A stretch of DNA of 64,000 nucleotides from a bacterium (Candidatus Blackallbacteria) CG13_big_fil_rev_8_21_14_2_50_49_14 (GCA_002783405.1 PFGG01000075.1:186001-250000), one strand, 5' to 3'. Counted from the stretch's first letter, positions 44,352-53,517 are shown. Notes: generated from the letters alone by a model not told the origin. Made by a program: numbers and translations.

Positions 44352-46109
44352 ATGGACGAGAATATGATCGACAGAGAAGATCCCCAGTACCAATTGCACT
44401 GTATTCGCCACTCAGCGGCGCATATCATGGCCCATGCCGTGCAGGATCTGTTTCCTGGCAGCAAATTCGCAATTGGCCCCGTGATCAAAGATGGTTTTTA
44501 CTACGATATGGATCTTTCCCGTGCCCTGACTACCGAAGATCTCGAAGCGATTGAAAAACGCATGAAAGAAATTGTCAAAGAAAACAACCCCTTCATGCGC
44601 GAAGAGTGGGACAAAGAGCAGGCCATTCGCTGGTTTGACGAAAATGGTCAGAATTTTAAACACGAAATCATCGACGGTATTGCCGATGAAAAGGTCTCGA
44701 TTTATAAAGAAGGCGATTTTACCGATCTCTGCGCCGGCCCCCATGTACGCTATACCAAGCAGTGCAAGCATTTTAAATTGCTCAAGGTTTCAGGAGCCTA
44801 TTGGCGTGGTGACGAAAAGAACCCCATGCTGCAACGCATTTATGGCACCGCCTGGCAAACCAAAGAAGATTTAGACAAATACCTCTTTCAGCTTGAAGAA
44901 GCGGCCAAACGGGATCACCGCAAACTGGGCAAAGAGCTGGGTCTTGTCATGTTTCATGAATACGCACCTGGCGCTCCCTTTTGGCTGCCCAAGGGTCAAA
45001 CAATCTTCAGAATTCTTTCCGATAAAATGCGCAATTACAACCTGCGCAATGGCTATGTCGAAGTCGGCACTCCCCAAATGTTCCGCAAGGATCTCTGGCA
45101 AACCTCGGGCCACTGGGATCACTACCGCGAAAATATGTTTATCTTTGATGATGAAGACACCCAAATCGGTCTCAAAGCCATGAACTGCCCCAGTCATATG
45201 CTGATCTTCAAAAATGAACGCCGTTCTTACCGCGATTTGCCCCTGCGCATTCACGATCAGGGTGTTCTGCACCGCAATGAAAAATCAGGCGCGCTCTCAG
45301 GCTTGACCCGCGTGCGCAAATTCTGTCAGGATGATGCCCACCTGTTTGTCACCCCCGATCAAATCGAAAGCGAACTGCGTACCCTGCTGACCATGGCCAA
45401 GAACACCTATGCGGTTTTTGGCATGAAATTCAGCAAGGTTTACCTCTCCACCCGCCCAGAAGACTATATGGGAGAGCTGGAAATGTGGAACCAGGCCGAA
45501 GCCAGTCTCGCCAAAGTGATTCAGGAAGCCGATTTGAAATATGAAGTCAATGAGGGCGATGGCGCTTTCTATGGCCCGAAAATTGACTTTATTATTGAAG
45601 ATGCGCTGGGCCGCGAATGGCAGACAGCCACCGTTCAACTCGACTTTCAATTGCCGCTGCGCTTTGAACTGAAATATGTCGATCATGACAATACAGCCAA
45701 AACCCCGATCGTGATTCACCGCGCCATTTATGGCAGCCTTGAGCGCTTTATGGGGGTCTTGATTGAACATTATGCAGGTGCGTTTCCCACCTGGCTGGCC
45801 CCAATTCAATGCCATGTGATCAACCTGGGCGAAGCCCATATTGAATATGCCAGCGACCTGCACAAACAATTGCTGGCAGCCGGTGTGCGTTCGCATCTGG
45901 ATCTGCGCAATGAAAGCGTGAACTATAAAATTCGCGAAGCCCAATTGCAGAAGATTCCCTATATGCTGGTGGTCGGAGATCGTGAAATGGAAACCGGCTC
46001 GGTTTCAGTACGCGCTCTGCGTGAAGGCAATCAAGGCTCTGTCAGCATCGCTGAATTGATTGAGCGGATAGTAAGCGAAGCCACTGTCGATTTTGCGGAT
46101 CCAATATGA
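44352..46109 (+). CDS. thrS: threonyl-tRNA synthetase lacking the TGS domain
   Basis: 585 residues, shorter than the 640 of E. coli ThrRS because the N-terminal TGS domain is absent; it begins directly with the editing domain. Editing motif HSAAHIMAHA (20-29) and DLCAGPH are present. The catalytic core has class II motifs 2 (HRNEKSGALSGLTRVRKF) and 3 (RAIYGSLERFMGVLIEHY), with zinc ligands in MNCPSHM, DDAHLF and IVIHRA. The C-terminal anticodon domain (about 480-585) is complete. AGAGG precedes the ATG. The next gene overlaps by ATGA. Confidence 0.97.
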   Translation: MDENMIDREDPQYQLHCIRHSAAHIMAHAVQDLFPGSKFAIGPVIKDGFYYDMDLSRALTTEDLEAIEKRMKEIVKENNPFMREEWDKEQAIRWFDENGQNFKHEIIDGIADEKVSIYKEGDFTDLCAGPHVRYTKQCKHFKLLKVSGAYWRGDEKNPMLQRIYGTAWQTKEDLDKYLFQLEEAAKRDHRKLGKELGLVMFHEYAPGAPFWLPKGQTIFRILSDKMRNYNLRNGYVEVGTPQMFRKDLWQTSGHWDHYRENMFIFDDEDTQIGLKAMNCPSHMLIFKNERRSYRDLPLRIHDQGVLHRNEKSGALSGLTRVRKFCQDDAHLFVTPDQIESELRTLLTMAKNTYAVFGMKFSKVYLSTRPEDYMGELEMWNQAEASLAKVIQEADLKYEVNEGDGAFYGPKIDFIIEDALGREWQTATVQLDFQLPLRFELKYVDHDNTAKTPIVIHRAIYGSLERFMGVLIEHYAGAFPTWLAPIQCHVINLGEAHIEYASDLHKQLLAAGVRSHLDLRNESVNYKIREAQLQKIPYMLVVGDREMETGSVSVRALREGNQGSVSIAELIERIVSEATVDFADPI

Positions 46110-46612
46110 GCCAAACACAGGAACTGAAGCTCGCCCCAGCCTTTAAAGGCCCCATGGTGACGGTCAGCCTGGTGTTTATTCTCTTGCCCGTGATTCTCAA
46201 TCTGCTCATGTTGCCACGTTTAGTGAGTCTGCCCTCCAGCCTGAATAAATACCTTGCCTTGGGCATTATGGCCCTGCCCCTGCTTTTTTCTGCAGCCATG
46301 GGTTGGCTCTTGCGCGCCACCTTACGCGAAACCCGCCTCAATCTGAGTTCTGAGGGGCTGGAATACCACAGCCCCCTGCTCAGCCTGGCGGCCAATTGGG
46401 AGCAGGCCGAAGCGCTGGTACCCAGTGATCTTTCCAGCCAACGTTGGAATTTAAAACTGAACCAACCGGCCCGAATTATTCAGCGCCGTTTGTTTAAGCC
46501 CCCAGAACCCGCCCTGCTGCAAATTCCACTTTTTCCCTTCGCAGGCCATGAAATCGAATCGCTTGAATTACAACTGAAAACCTTTCAACCCAAACTCAGC
46601 CGATCAAGCTGA
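46106..46612 (+). CDS. small membrane protein, PH-like
   Basis: 168 residues. Two adjacent hydrophobic helices at about 12-32 and 45-65 (VTVSLVFILLPVILNLLML; LALGIMALPLLFSAAMGWLL) are followed by a mostly beta C-terminal half (ETRLNLSSEGLEYHSPLL), a pattern seen in bacterial PH-like membrane proteins. No family is certain. The ATGA overlap with thrS shows co-translation; no functional link is obvious. Its stop overlaps the pseudogene on the opposite strand by 9 bases. Confidence 0.6.
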   Translation: MSQTQELKLAPAFKGPMVTVSLVFILLPVILNLLMLPRLVSLPSSLNKYLALGIMALPLLFSAAMGWLLRATLRETRLNLSSEGLEYHSPLLSLAANWEQAEALVPSDLSSQRWNLKLNQPARIIQRRLFKPPEPALLQIPLFPFAGHEIESLELQLKTFQPKLSRSS

Positions 46613-46997
46613 ATCAACATTCAGGGCTCGGTTGAGAGCCTCAATCAGATGTTCAGAAGTATAGGGCTTGGTCACATACTGGTTAACCCCCGAATCAAGG
46701 GCCAAATGCTCACGGATCAGGGCCGTTTCAGTTGTAATCATGACCACTGATGCCCGGCATATTCCAGTCGCTTAGTACCAGTTCAATCGAACGGTCAAAT
46801 TTCTCCAAGCCCTGCTCACCACTGACCGCTTCAATAATTTCCGCATTTTGGTAGTCTGCGTGATTTTGAAGGTGTTTGATCACGATTTTACGGGCCACCA
46901 TCGAATCATCAACAATTAGAATTTTAATGGCTTGAATTTCCTTGCGAAGAACTGACCTCAGGAGAACATATTTTTTGAAAAGCGTAAACTCAGCCAC
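46604..46997 (-). pseudogene. broken CheY-type receiver gene
   Basis: The minus strand encodes the front of a receiver domain (KILIVDDSMVARKIVIKHL ... LVLSDWNMPGISG) that then runs out of frame to a stop. In another frame, immediately after, the end of a receiver is readable down to 46604: VMITTETALIREHLALDSGV, then QYVTKPYTSEHLIEALNRAL. Compared with the intact cheY at 56021, the stretch between NMPGISG and IMITTE (about 24 residues) is missing, so a deletion joined the two parts out of frame. The expected Met before KILIVDD reads ATT, so the start may also be lost; the upstream in-frame Met gives an unnatural leader. The closest relative here is the 56021 CheY. Confidence 0.8.
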
Positions 46998-47053
46998 TCA
47001 AATCACAGTGGATTTATCTGCAATATGTTGCGTTTTTAACTTTTAAGCAAAAG

Positions 47054-47089
47054 AAAAACGGTTTGCCCTTTTGTTGAGAGCAAACCGTC
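47054..47089 (-). terminator. terminator of the porin-like gene
   Basis: Stem ACGGTTTGC (47058-47066) and GCAAACCGT (47080-47088) with a 13-base loop; on the minus strand it is followed by TTTTTC. It begins 22 bases after the stop of the 47110 gene. Confidence 0.8.
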
Positions 47090-47109
47090 TTGGGCATTCA
47101 ACTCAGAAT

Positions 47110-48681
47110 CTAGAAAGTAAATTCCAATTGCGAAGAGAGGTGAACATCTCCCTTATCGTAGCCCTGGTGAAACAGATGGCCATATTCCAGAATCGTCCAA
47201 CGGGTATTTTTATTGATCTGATGGCGCAAACCATGGAAGATTTTTACTTCAGGCTGATTAAACAGTTTGCCCCCGGTATAATAACTCCACATTTCATACA
47301 TGCCATAAATATGCAAATCCCGAGCTACTTTGCTGAGTGTATCCATGCCCAAACCATCTAAAAGATCGAGAAAGGCAAAGTCAAACTGCAAATAGCCACT
47401 GTGCGAAGCCGCTGTATTAAAACTGGTAAAATGGGTTCCAAAGGTAGCATTCACATCGTTGTTCTGCTGAAAGACATATTCCCCAGAGAAATTGATATAT
47501 TTGGTGGGTACCAGAAAATCCCCACCGAAGGCCAGGTTTCGGCCCAAATTACCCACATAGGCAGACGTTCCCACCACTACCGCAGGGTTTTCAAAGCTCA
47601 GGTGCCCTACAAAATCCTTATTCGTATCCGTATCGGCACGGTAAAGCGGAAAAGTACGTCCCTGTCGGCCATGTACAATGGCAGCCGTCAGATCAAGCTT
47701 GCTATTGGCAAAACCCAAATCAAAGCTTTTATTGGCCATCAAGCCCAATTCCAATTTTTTAAGCGCAAAACCATTGACCAAGGTATTGTTTTTGGTCGAG
47801 GTAAAATTGCGGTGAGAAGTGTAATCCGACCAAATTCCAAAGGGATTCCGAAATTGCCCCACACTTAACTCCACACCCGAATCTAAGAGATTGCCCACTT
47901 TCAGATACAAACGCTCAAAGGGAATCTGACCATTGAGCATCTCATGCACATGCTGCGCAGCATCTGTCGCACTCGTGGCTGTATTTCCCGTTAAACTGGG
48001 AAGTTCAAGCGTTTTCAGGGTGCCATTATCATCAATATTCAAAGAATCAATCTGATGCACCACCTCTTCAGGTACGGGATTCCACTCTGCCAGAAAATAG
48101 ATGTTATTCGGGGCCTGGGGTGACATCACCTGTGCGGAGAAAAAGAGATTGGCCTTGTTAATTTCTACCAAGGGTTGAAACACACCATCAGGCTCTTGGT
48201 GATATTCAAATTCACCTACAAAAAAACCACCCAAGCTGGTTTTCACCAAGTCTTCTTTTTTATCTGAAGTGCTCGCCTGGTTTTCTTCCTTCTGCGGTTC
48301 AAACAGCCCCTGCTGATAACTGGCAATAATCAAACCACTGATTTCCTGAGAGGTTTTGCTCTGATTGGCCCACTCCACAATCGCATTGGCCATCCGATCC
48401 AGGTCAAGGTTGACCAATTTACCACGCCCAATCACGTTTAAATCAAGATAGGTACTGAAAGGCGTCATAATCTCATCTGGAACAGATTCCAGCTTGTCTT
48501 GTTCAATGGAGGTCAACACCTTAATCTGGGCTTCACTTAAAACCTGCGTCACCTCACTCAAGGTCGCGCTTGAACGAATATCTGCCGCTTGTGCGGAGAA
48601 CTGAAAAGTATAAAAACCGCTTGTCAGAAGCGTAAACGCCATTACCCAATTGTGCATTTTTAAAAAATATTTTTTTTGCAT
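47110..48681 (-). CDS. exported porin-like beta-barrel protein
   Basis: About 523 residues from the Met at 48681; an earlier ATG at 48696 would add 5. A signal peptide ends FSAQA. The first 130 mature residues are helical and Gln/Ser-rich; from about 145 on there are regular amphipathic strands (FFVGEFEYHQEPDG, LYLKVGNLLDSGVELSVGQF) and the chain ends QLEFTF, a barrel-type C-terminus. The NPFGIW-type turn recalls carbohydrate or phosphate porins, but I cannot assign a substrate. Own terminator downstream. RBS not obvious. Confidence 0.65.
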   Translation of the reverse strand: MQKKYFLKMHNWVMAFTLLTSGFYTFQFSAQAADIRSSATLSEVTQVLSEAQIKVLTSIEQDKLESVPDEIMTPFSTYLDLNVIGRGKLVNLDLDRMANAIVEWANQSKTSQEISGLIIASYQQGLFEPQKEENQASTSDKKEDLVKTSLGGFFVGEFEYHQEPDGVFQPLVEINKANLFFSAQVMSPQAPNNIYFLAEWNPVPEEVVHQIDSLNIDDNGTLKTLELPSLTGNTATSATDAAQHVHEMLNGQIPFERLYLKVGNLLDSGVELSVGQFRNPFGIWSDYTSHRNFTSTKNNTLVNGFALKKLELGLMANKSFDLGFANSKLDLTAAIVHGRQGRTFPLYRADTDTNKDFVGHLSFENPAVVVGTSAYVGNLGRNLAFGGDFLVPTKYINFSGEYVFQQNNDVNATFGTHFTSFNTAASHSGYLQFDFAFLDLLDGLGMDTLSKVARDLHIYGMYEMWSYYTGGKLFNQPEVKIFHGLRHQINKNTRWTILEYGHLFHQGYDKGDVHLSSQLEFTF

Positions 48682-48769
48682 ACAATACGACCCCATATCT
48701 TTTATTCTTTAAAAAGAAGCAAATATTTTATAATTTTAGTTGCTGATCAGATCTTAAATTTATAGTGTT

Positions 48770-50521
48770 TTAGAGAATCGAAAACTCGCGCTCAGCCTGA
48801 TTTTGCTCCTGGAGATAGTTCGCCATTTCCGCCAATTCCGCAGCTGAGTCATTCAATGTTTGCGCCCCTTGAGAGGTTACCCGTGAAATTTCAACCAGTT
48901 TATCCGTACTCTTCAGAATACTTTGGCTGCCCACCACAGCATGCTGAACATTCGTATCAATGGTTTGAGTCGTTGCTGCCTGCTCTTCAATCGCAGCAGC
49001 AATCATACTCTGCAGGTCATTGATCTGCTGAATCATCTGCGTGATGCTCTCAATCGCACCCACCACTTTATTCACATCTTCCTGAATGGCAAAGATTTCG
49101 CCACTGATAGAATTGGCTGATTCTGAAGTCTCTTTCGCCAAGGATTTAATTTCGCTGGCAACAACCCCAAAGCCCTTCCCGAATTCTCCAGCTCGGGCAG
49201 CCTCAATCGCAGCGTTTAAGGCCAAGAGTTTGGTTTGCTCGGCAATACTTGAAATGAACTGAATCACCTGTCCAATACTCTGGCTCTTTTCACCCAATTC
49301 AGAGACCACCTGGTTCGTGACACGGGTTTCAGCCACAGCCTTGCCCCCCATTTGGTTCACACCCACCACATGGCGGTTGATCTCCTGAATACTGGCTCGC
49401 ATTTCTTCCATGCTGCTGGCGATCGTATACAATTCACTGTTCATCTGTTGAAAAGTTACAGAAACCTGTGTTGCCTGCTCGGTAGTCAAATCCGCATTTT
49501 GACTGAGTTTTTGACTTAATGAAGAAAAAACACCTGAAGCCGAAGCCAAGGCCTCAGACTGCTCCAGATCACGTTGCATTTGCGCTTTTTCTTTTTTACG
49601 CTGTTCGGCATCTTTGATGCGTTGTTCTTCATCACGCTTGCGTTGCTCAGCATCTTTGATGCGTTGTTCCTCATCACGCTTGCGCTGCTCAGCGTCTTTC
49701 ACACGCCTTTCCTCATCCCGTTGGCGTTGTTCGGCGTCCTTGCGTTTCTGTTCTTCTTCACGTTGCTTCTGTTCAGCAATTCTTTGCCAATCCAGCTTGT
49801 CTTGACCTGTCGCCTGTTTAATGCCAACAATCGTCTGGTTGATTGAGGCAGCAATTAAGCCCACTTCATCTTTGGAGTGGATTTCCAAAACCTGAGAAAA
49901 ATCACCTTGGGCCATGGCATCTATCACCTGGGCAGATTTTTTCAAGGGACGGCTGACCAAGAAGTCCATTATAAAATAGCCCAAAACCAGAATCATCAAG
50001 AGCCCCCCCAAAGCAAGTACAACCGCAAAGCTCGTCGAAGCCATTAATTTATCACGAAAATTTTCAGAATCGGATTGAAGATAGACCCGGCCAATTTGTT
50101 TTTTTTCAAGCATAATCGGCAAACTCAACTCCAAAACACCCGTATTGGCATTCCAAACAGACTTTTCAGGAGGTCTGGCTGGCAATATCTTCTTATCTGA
50201 ATCTTTACGCTGATAGGAGGCAAATAGCTTATGATCTGGGCGATAAACGGCTGCAGCCATCACACTGGCTTCTACTTTCAAGGTTGAAAGTAGTTTTTTG
50301 GCTTCATCGGGGGTATCAAACTCCAGAAAAACAGCAACATTTTCTGCAATAATTCCACCTAAAACCTGATTTTGCCGTTCCAGAACTGTTTGAAAGGTTG
50401 TTTTTTCATTCCAAAGAAAAGCAGTACAAATCAAAGCAATCATCACAGCCGTGCTCAAGCCAATTGCAATCAGCAATTTAACTTTTAGTGAAACGGGAAG
50501 TTGATTTAGCTTTTCGAACAT
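48770..50521 (-). CDS. methyl-accepting chemotaxis protein with CHASE8-like sensor and charged repeat linker
   Basis: 583 residues. TM1 at about 15-37; a periplasmic domain at 40-155 with [20 protein letters not shown], which fits the CHASE8-type sensor of YfiN/DgcN; TM2 at about 161-183; HAMP at 185-240. Next comes an unusual run of 14-residue charged units (245-318), then the MCP signalling domain (330-583) with the hairpin tip region [20 protein letters not shown] and [11 protein letters not shown]. It controls CheA through CheW. The upstream gene encodes a YfiR-like periplasmic protein, so sensing is probably indirect. Confidence 0.87.
   Translation of the reverse strand: MFEKLNQLPVSLKVKLLIAIGLSTAVMIALICTAFLWNEKTTFQTVLERQNQVLGGIIAENVAVFLEFDTPDEAKKLLSTLKVEASVMAAAVYRPDHKLFASYQRKDSDKKILPARPPEKSVWNANTGVLELSLPIMLEKKQIGRVYLQSDSENFRDKLMASTSFAVVLALGGLLMILVLGYFIMDFLVSRPLKKSAQVIDAMAQGDFSQVLEIHSKDEVGLIAASINQTIVGIKQATGQDKLDWQRIAEQKQREEEQKRKDAEQRQRDEERRVKDAEQRKRDEEQRIKDAEQRKRDEEQRIKDAEQRKKEKAQMQRDLEQSEALASASGVFSSLSQKLSQNADLTTEQATQVSVTFQQMNSELYTIASSMEEMRASIQEINRHVVGVNQMGGKAVAETRVTNQVVSELGEKSQSIGQVIQFISSIAEQTKLLALNAAIEAARAGEFGKGFGVVASEIKSLAKETSESANSISGEIFAIQEDVNKVVGAIESITQMIQQINDLQSMIAAAIEEQAATTQTIDTNVQHAVVGSQSILKSTDKLVEISRVTSQGAQTLNDSAAELAEMANYLQEQNQAEREFSIL
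49599..49762. repeat. 42-base tandem repeat coding charged coiled coil in MCP
   Basis: Three full 42-base units start at 49599, 49641 and 49683, with a partial fourth from 49725. Units one and two are nearly identical; the third and fourth diverge. On the minus strand each encodes a 14-residue unit of the form [14 protein letters not shown], which is two heptads, so length changes by whole units keep both reading frame and coiled-coil phase. Confidence 0.92.
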
Positions 50522-50548
50522 TGAGATCTCCAGAACGAATTATTAAAA

Positions 50549-51034
50549 TTAGTAAACAGACTTGGCAAGCTTGAGCAACTGGGCACTGATTCCCAAATTG
50601 TTTTTCTTGGCTGTGGTTTGATCCAATGAAAACTGAACTTTACCCACCGCCACAGAAAAAGACACAATCCCCCCATTGCCAACAGTCAAAACAGGTAAAG
50701 ATTTAAAATTTCCAGGCACACTGCCGCCCTCAAAAATGGCGACCTGGCAAGCCGCTGCAGAAGCAGCACTCGTCACAGCAAAAGAAACCGATTGACCATT
50801 GATATTCTGTCCCTTCAATTTCTGCTCCAACGCACTGGCCATACCGCTGGAACCCACAGCACAAACCTTTAAACTGCCTGAAGACGGCCATTTAACAAAT
50901 TTCATAATATTGAAAAGCAAAGCTGCCTTAATCGTTTCTTCACTGCCTGCAGCTTGAACCGGCGCCCCCCCCAAAAATAGGCTTGTCCCGATCATCATGC
51001 TCAACCCAATTTTTTGAAAAAATCTCAAATTCAA
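50549..51034 (-). CDS. YfiR-like periplasmic protein (DUF4154)
   Basis: 161 residues. The start is a TTG at 51034 with GGAGGA six bases upstream. A signal peptide ends PVQA. The mature protein has the YfiR/DUF4154 pattern: IKAALLFNIMKFVKWP near residue 36, the paired Cys in VCAVG and CQVAIF, and LPVLTVGNGGIVSFSVAVGKVQFSLD later. YfiR binds and inhibits the periplasmic sensor of diguanylate cyclase YfiN. Here no cyclase follows; the next gene, 27 bases on, is an MCP with a YfiN-like sensor, its probable partner. Confidence 0.8.
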   Translation of the reverse strand: MNLRFFQKIGLSMMIGTSLFLGGAPVQAAGSEETIKAALLFNIMKFVKWPSSGSLKVCAVGSSGMASALEQKLKGQNINGQSVSFAVTSAASAAACQVAIFEGGSVPGNFKSLPVLTVGNGGIVSFSVAVGKVQFSLDQTTAKKNNLGISAQLLKLAKSVY

Positions 51035-51627
51035 ATCTGTTCCTCCAATTAAAAACCCATTGCAGCCTGTGTTAACAGAATATACGGATTTTGATTATTT
51101 CCTTGTAACGTATAACGATAAGCCGCTTTCAGCATAAAAAGCGTCCCCCGTCTCTACTTCCCCCTCAACAAAATAACTTGCTTATTATCTATACTTAAAG
51201 TTGTTGCCCTGGATCAATCATAGCGTAAAACAGGATCAAGCCCCTAAAAAAATGCAATCAACCCTCTGAGATTAAAAAACAAGACAAGAATACCATAGCT
51301 ATTTAAAATTACGAATACTTTGTTTATTTATCATTTTTTAACTTAAAACAAAACTTATCTTATAAACTTTTATTAAAAGCTTCTATAAGTACTCAGAAAA
51401 ACCCAAAGAGAAACGCTCTGTAACTCCCCTGCTAAAAAATCACGAATTTTAAGAAGTTAATTACTTTGTCACAAAACTCAAGTAATTTTATCAAGAATGT
51501 AACATAAGTACAATGCCGCGTATTCTATTTTCAAAAAATAAATGCGGGCCATCACAAAACAAACAATAAAAACTCAGCCCATAATAAAGGCCCGCACGAA
51601 GCGGGCCTGGAGGCTTAGGTGATTCAA
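51035..51627. other. AT-rich intergenic region between H-NOX and yfiR-like genes
   Basis: About 590 bases with no gene. The part nearest H-NOX holds the GC-rich hairpin arms described separately. The remainder is very AT-rich and should contain the promoter of the yfiR-MCP unit, but I cannot place it with confidence. Confidence 0.5.
51532..51608 (-). terminator. three-arm terminator region after the H-NOX gene
   Basis: On the minus strand AGGCCCGC (51608 to 51601) pairs with GCGGGCCT (51595 to 51588) around a 5-base loop, then TTTATTAT. A further copy of the first arm, GGCCCGCA (51550 to 51543), is followed by TTTATTTTTTG and can also pair with the middle arm. The two hairpins exclude each other. 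Confidence 0.7.
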
Positions 51628-52152
51628 TCAGCCAAAAACAATTGTGACTTTGTCTTCACTCAATTTGTTTACGCTGAGATTCTCTTTAAACAGCTTGCCA
51701 ACGCCACGTGCCAAACCCACATAAACGTCGATCAGGCCCCGTTCAGAAATATAAGTAACTTCCAATTCCTGCTCAGATTTCCAAATATATTCAAAATGGG
51801 GGGGACGTGCATTTTTAATCGTCGCGGTTAACTGGGTATGAACCTTGTCCATTCCCAAAATCATATCCTTGGCATTGCTAAATTTTTCGACCACAAAGCT
51901 ATAGTATTTCGGTGCATAGGTACAGCACCAATACTCACCAAAAAGATCGCACGCAGCCTCTTTAGAAAGTCCTGTGACCTCAAGCGTTGCACCAAAAAGT
52001 TGCAAAAAATCGGAGTCCGGAATATCACTCAAACTCATTCTGAGCAAATTCCCAGAAGTAACCCCAGATTTTTCAACAATTTTAGCAGAAGTTTCTGTTC
52101 CAAGTTTTTCATCCACCATTTCAAGCAAACAACGACTGATCGTACCTTTCAT
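51628..52152 (-). CDS. H-NOX heme-binding gas sensor
   Basis: 174 residues from the ATG at 52152, giving the family's usual MKG start; an upstream Met at 52230 would add a hydrophobic 26-residue leader with no RBS. Key residues are present: the proximal heme ligand His105 in MDKVHTQL and the heme-propionate motif YISER (Y134, S136, R138). The fold landmarks FGEYW and the ARPPHF segment also match. H-NOX proteins bind NO (some O2) and pass the signal to kinases, cyclases or MCPs. This stand-alone copy sits between cheB and the yfiR-MCP pair, so a chemotactic or motility response to NO is likely, though no direct partner is fused. Confidence 0.87.
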   Translation of the reverse strand: MKGTISRCLLEMVDEKLGTETSAKIVEKSGVTSGNLLRMSLSDIPDSDFLQLFGATLEVTGLSKEAACDLFGEYWCCTYAPKYYSFVVEKFSNAKDMILGMDKVHTQLTATIKNARPPHFEYIWKSEQELEVTYISERGLIDVYVGLARGVGKLFKENLSVNKLSEDKVTIVFG

Positions 52153-52212
52153 GTGTGAAGCCACTTCCTTAATCTTTGATTTTTGGTTTGCGATTATGAC
52201 AATTATGACAAA

Positions 52213-52239
52213 AAAAATACAATTTAACACTGTATTATA
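52213..52239. promoter_or_regulatory. operator/promoter element upstream of H-NOX
   Basis: AATACA (52216-52221) and TGTATT (52231-52236) form an inverted repeat with a 9-base spacer. The 17-mer starting at 52213 (AAAAATACAATTTAACA) is identical to 53600-53616 upstream of the rhodanese gene. On the minus strand TATAAT (52239 to 52234) is a candidate -10 overlapping the right half-site. Confidence 0.5.
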
Positions 52240-52270
52240 AAATAGAATTCAGCTCAAATACCACTGGATG

Positions 52271-53356
52271 CTAACGACGAAATCTAACCCGTTTTACAAT
52301 TTCTGGTCCCAAAGCATCCAAGGGCAAAATTTTATCCGCCAAACCTGAACGGGCAACATAGCCAGGCATTCCCCAAATTGTGCTGGAAGCCTCATCCTGC
52401 GTCAATATTTGCCCTCCTGCCGCTGAAATCTGTTCACAGCCCCTGAGTCCGTCCTGTCCCATACCTGTCATGACAACCCCCAAACAACTTGAGCCAAAAG
52501 TCATGGCGATAGAGCGAAAAAGCACATCAACAGCAGGTCGGCAGGAGTTTTCAGGCGGGTCTTGATTCAAACTGATGCAGGGAGAACCCTCTCGGGTTTG
52601 CAAAAGCATGTGATAATTCCCTGGTGCAATATAAGCTGTTCGGGGCTCAAGGAGCATATTTTCTTCAGCCTCTACCACACGAATTTGAGAAAGCCCATCC
52701 AAACGCTCTGCCAAATAACGGGTAAACAGAGGGGGCATATGCTGAACCACCAGAATCGGCACGGCAAAATCCTCTGGGAAATGTGGAAAAAGCTGCGCCA
52801 AGGCATTGGGGCCTCCCGTAGAAATGCCAATGCCGACAATATCGACACGCTGTAAGACCTTTTTTACGGCAAAGGTAGGTCGCTCAGCAACGGGCTCACG
52901 CAAGGGTGCATGCTGCACTGCTGAAGGCAATTTGGGCTTGTATTTCTGATAAAGCGAACGAATCCGGGGCACAAAGGCCTCTAAGATATAGCTTGAAAGT
53001 TCTTCTTGGTTGTGCTGAGCCGACATACTGGGTTTAGTCACATAGTCATTGGCTCCCATTGAAAGGGCCTGAATCGTAACCGAAGCCCCCGTTTCAGTCA
53101 GTGCACTGAACATAATCACAGGCAACTTATCATACTGCTGGCGAATCCGTGCCAAGGTTTCCAAGCCATTCATTTCAGGCATTTCAATATCTAAAATGAC
53201 AATATCGGGATTGAGTTGAGGAATACGATCCAAAGCCAATTTTCCATTGCTGACCACGGCCACGACTTCAAATTCCTGAACCGTTGAAAGAATTTTTTTC
53301 AACATCTGGCGATTCACGACAGAATCATCCACCACTAAGATACGAATTAATAACAT
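52271..53356 (-). CDS. cheB: CheB chemoreceptor methylesterase/deamidase
   Basis: 361 residues. Receiver domain 1-120 with DD (10-11) and the phosphoacceptor Asp in IVILDIEMPEMNG; linker; CheB catalytic domain about 170-355 with Ser in GISTGGPNAL, His in VVQHMPPLFT and Asp in TGMGQDG. It removes methyl groups from MCPs, working against CheR encoded at 56.5 kb. It is separated from the main che operon by the oppositely directed rhodanese gene and has its own promoter. The H-NOX gene follows 118 bases downstream. Confidence 0.95.
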   Translation of the reverse strand: MLLIRILVVDDSVVNRQMLKKILSTVQEFEVVAVVSNGKLALDRIPQLNPDIVILDIEMPEMNGLETLARIRQQYDKLPVIMFSALTETGASVTIQALSMGANDYVTKPSMSAQHNQEELSSYILEAFVPRIRSLYQKYKPKLPSAVQHAPLREPVAERPTFAVKKVLQRVDIVGIGISTGGPNALAQLFPHFPEDFAVPILVVQHMPPLFTRYLAERLDGLSQIRVVEAEENMLLEPRTAYIAPGNYHMLLQTREGSPCISLNQDPPENSCRPAVDVLFRSIAMTFGSSCLGVVMTGMGQDGLRGCEQISAAGGQILTQDEASSTIWGMPGYVARSGLADKILPLDALGPEIVKRVRFRR

Positions 53357-53517
53357 CGTTTACCACATTTCCTGCTCATCGCTATCAATCCTTTTTCAAG
53401 CCGTCATTTCAGCATTTACCCAAGATCGATGAATTCTAATCAGACGCTCTACGCTCAATACCCAAGCATTTCTATTCCTCTACGCCAATGAACTTACCTG
53501 ACTCCCATTCATTGAAC

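Noticed and set aside
45297-45944. 215-codon frame on the minus strand
   Set aside because: Wholly antisense to thrS; a shadow of its codon use.
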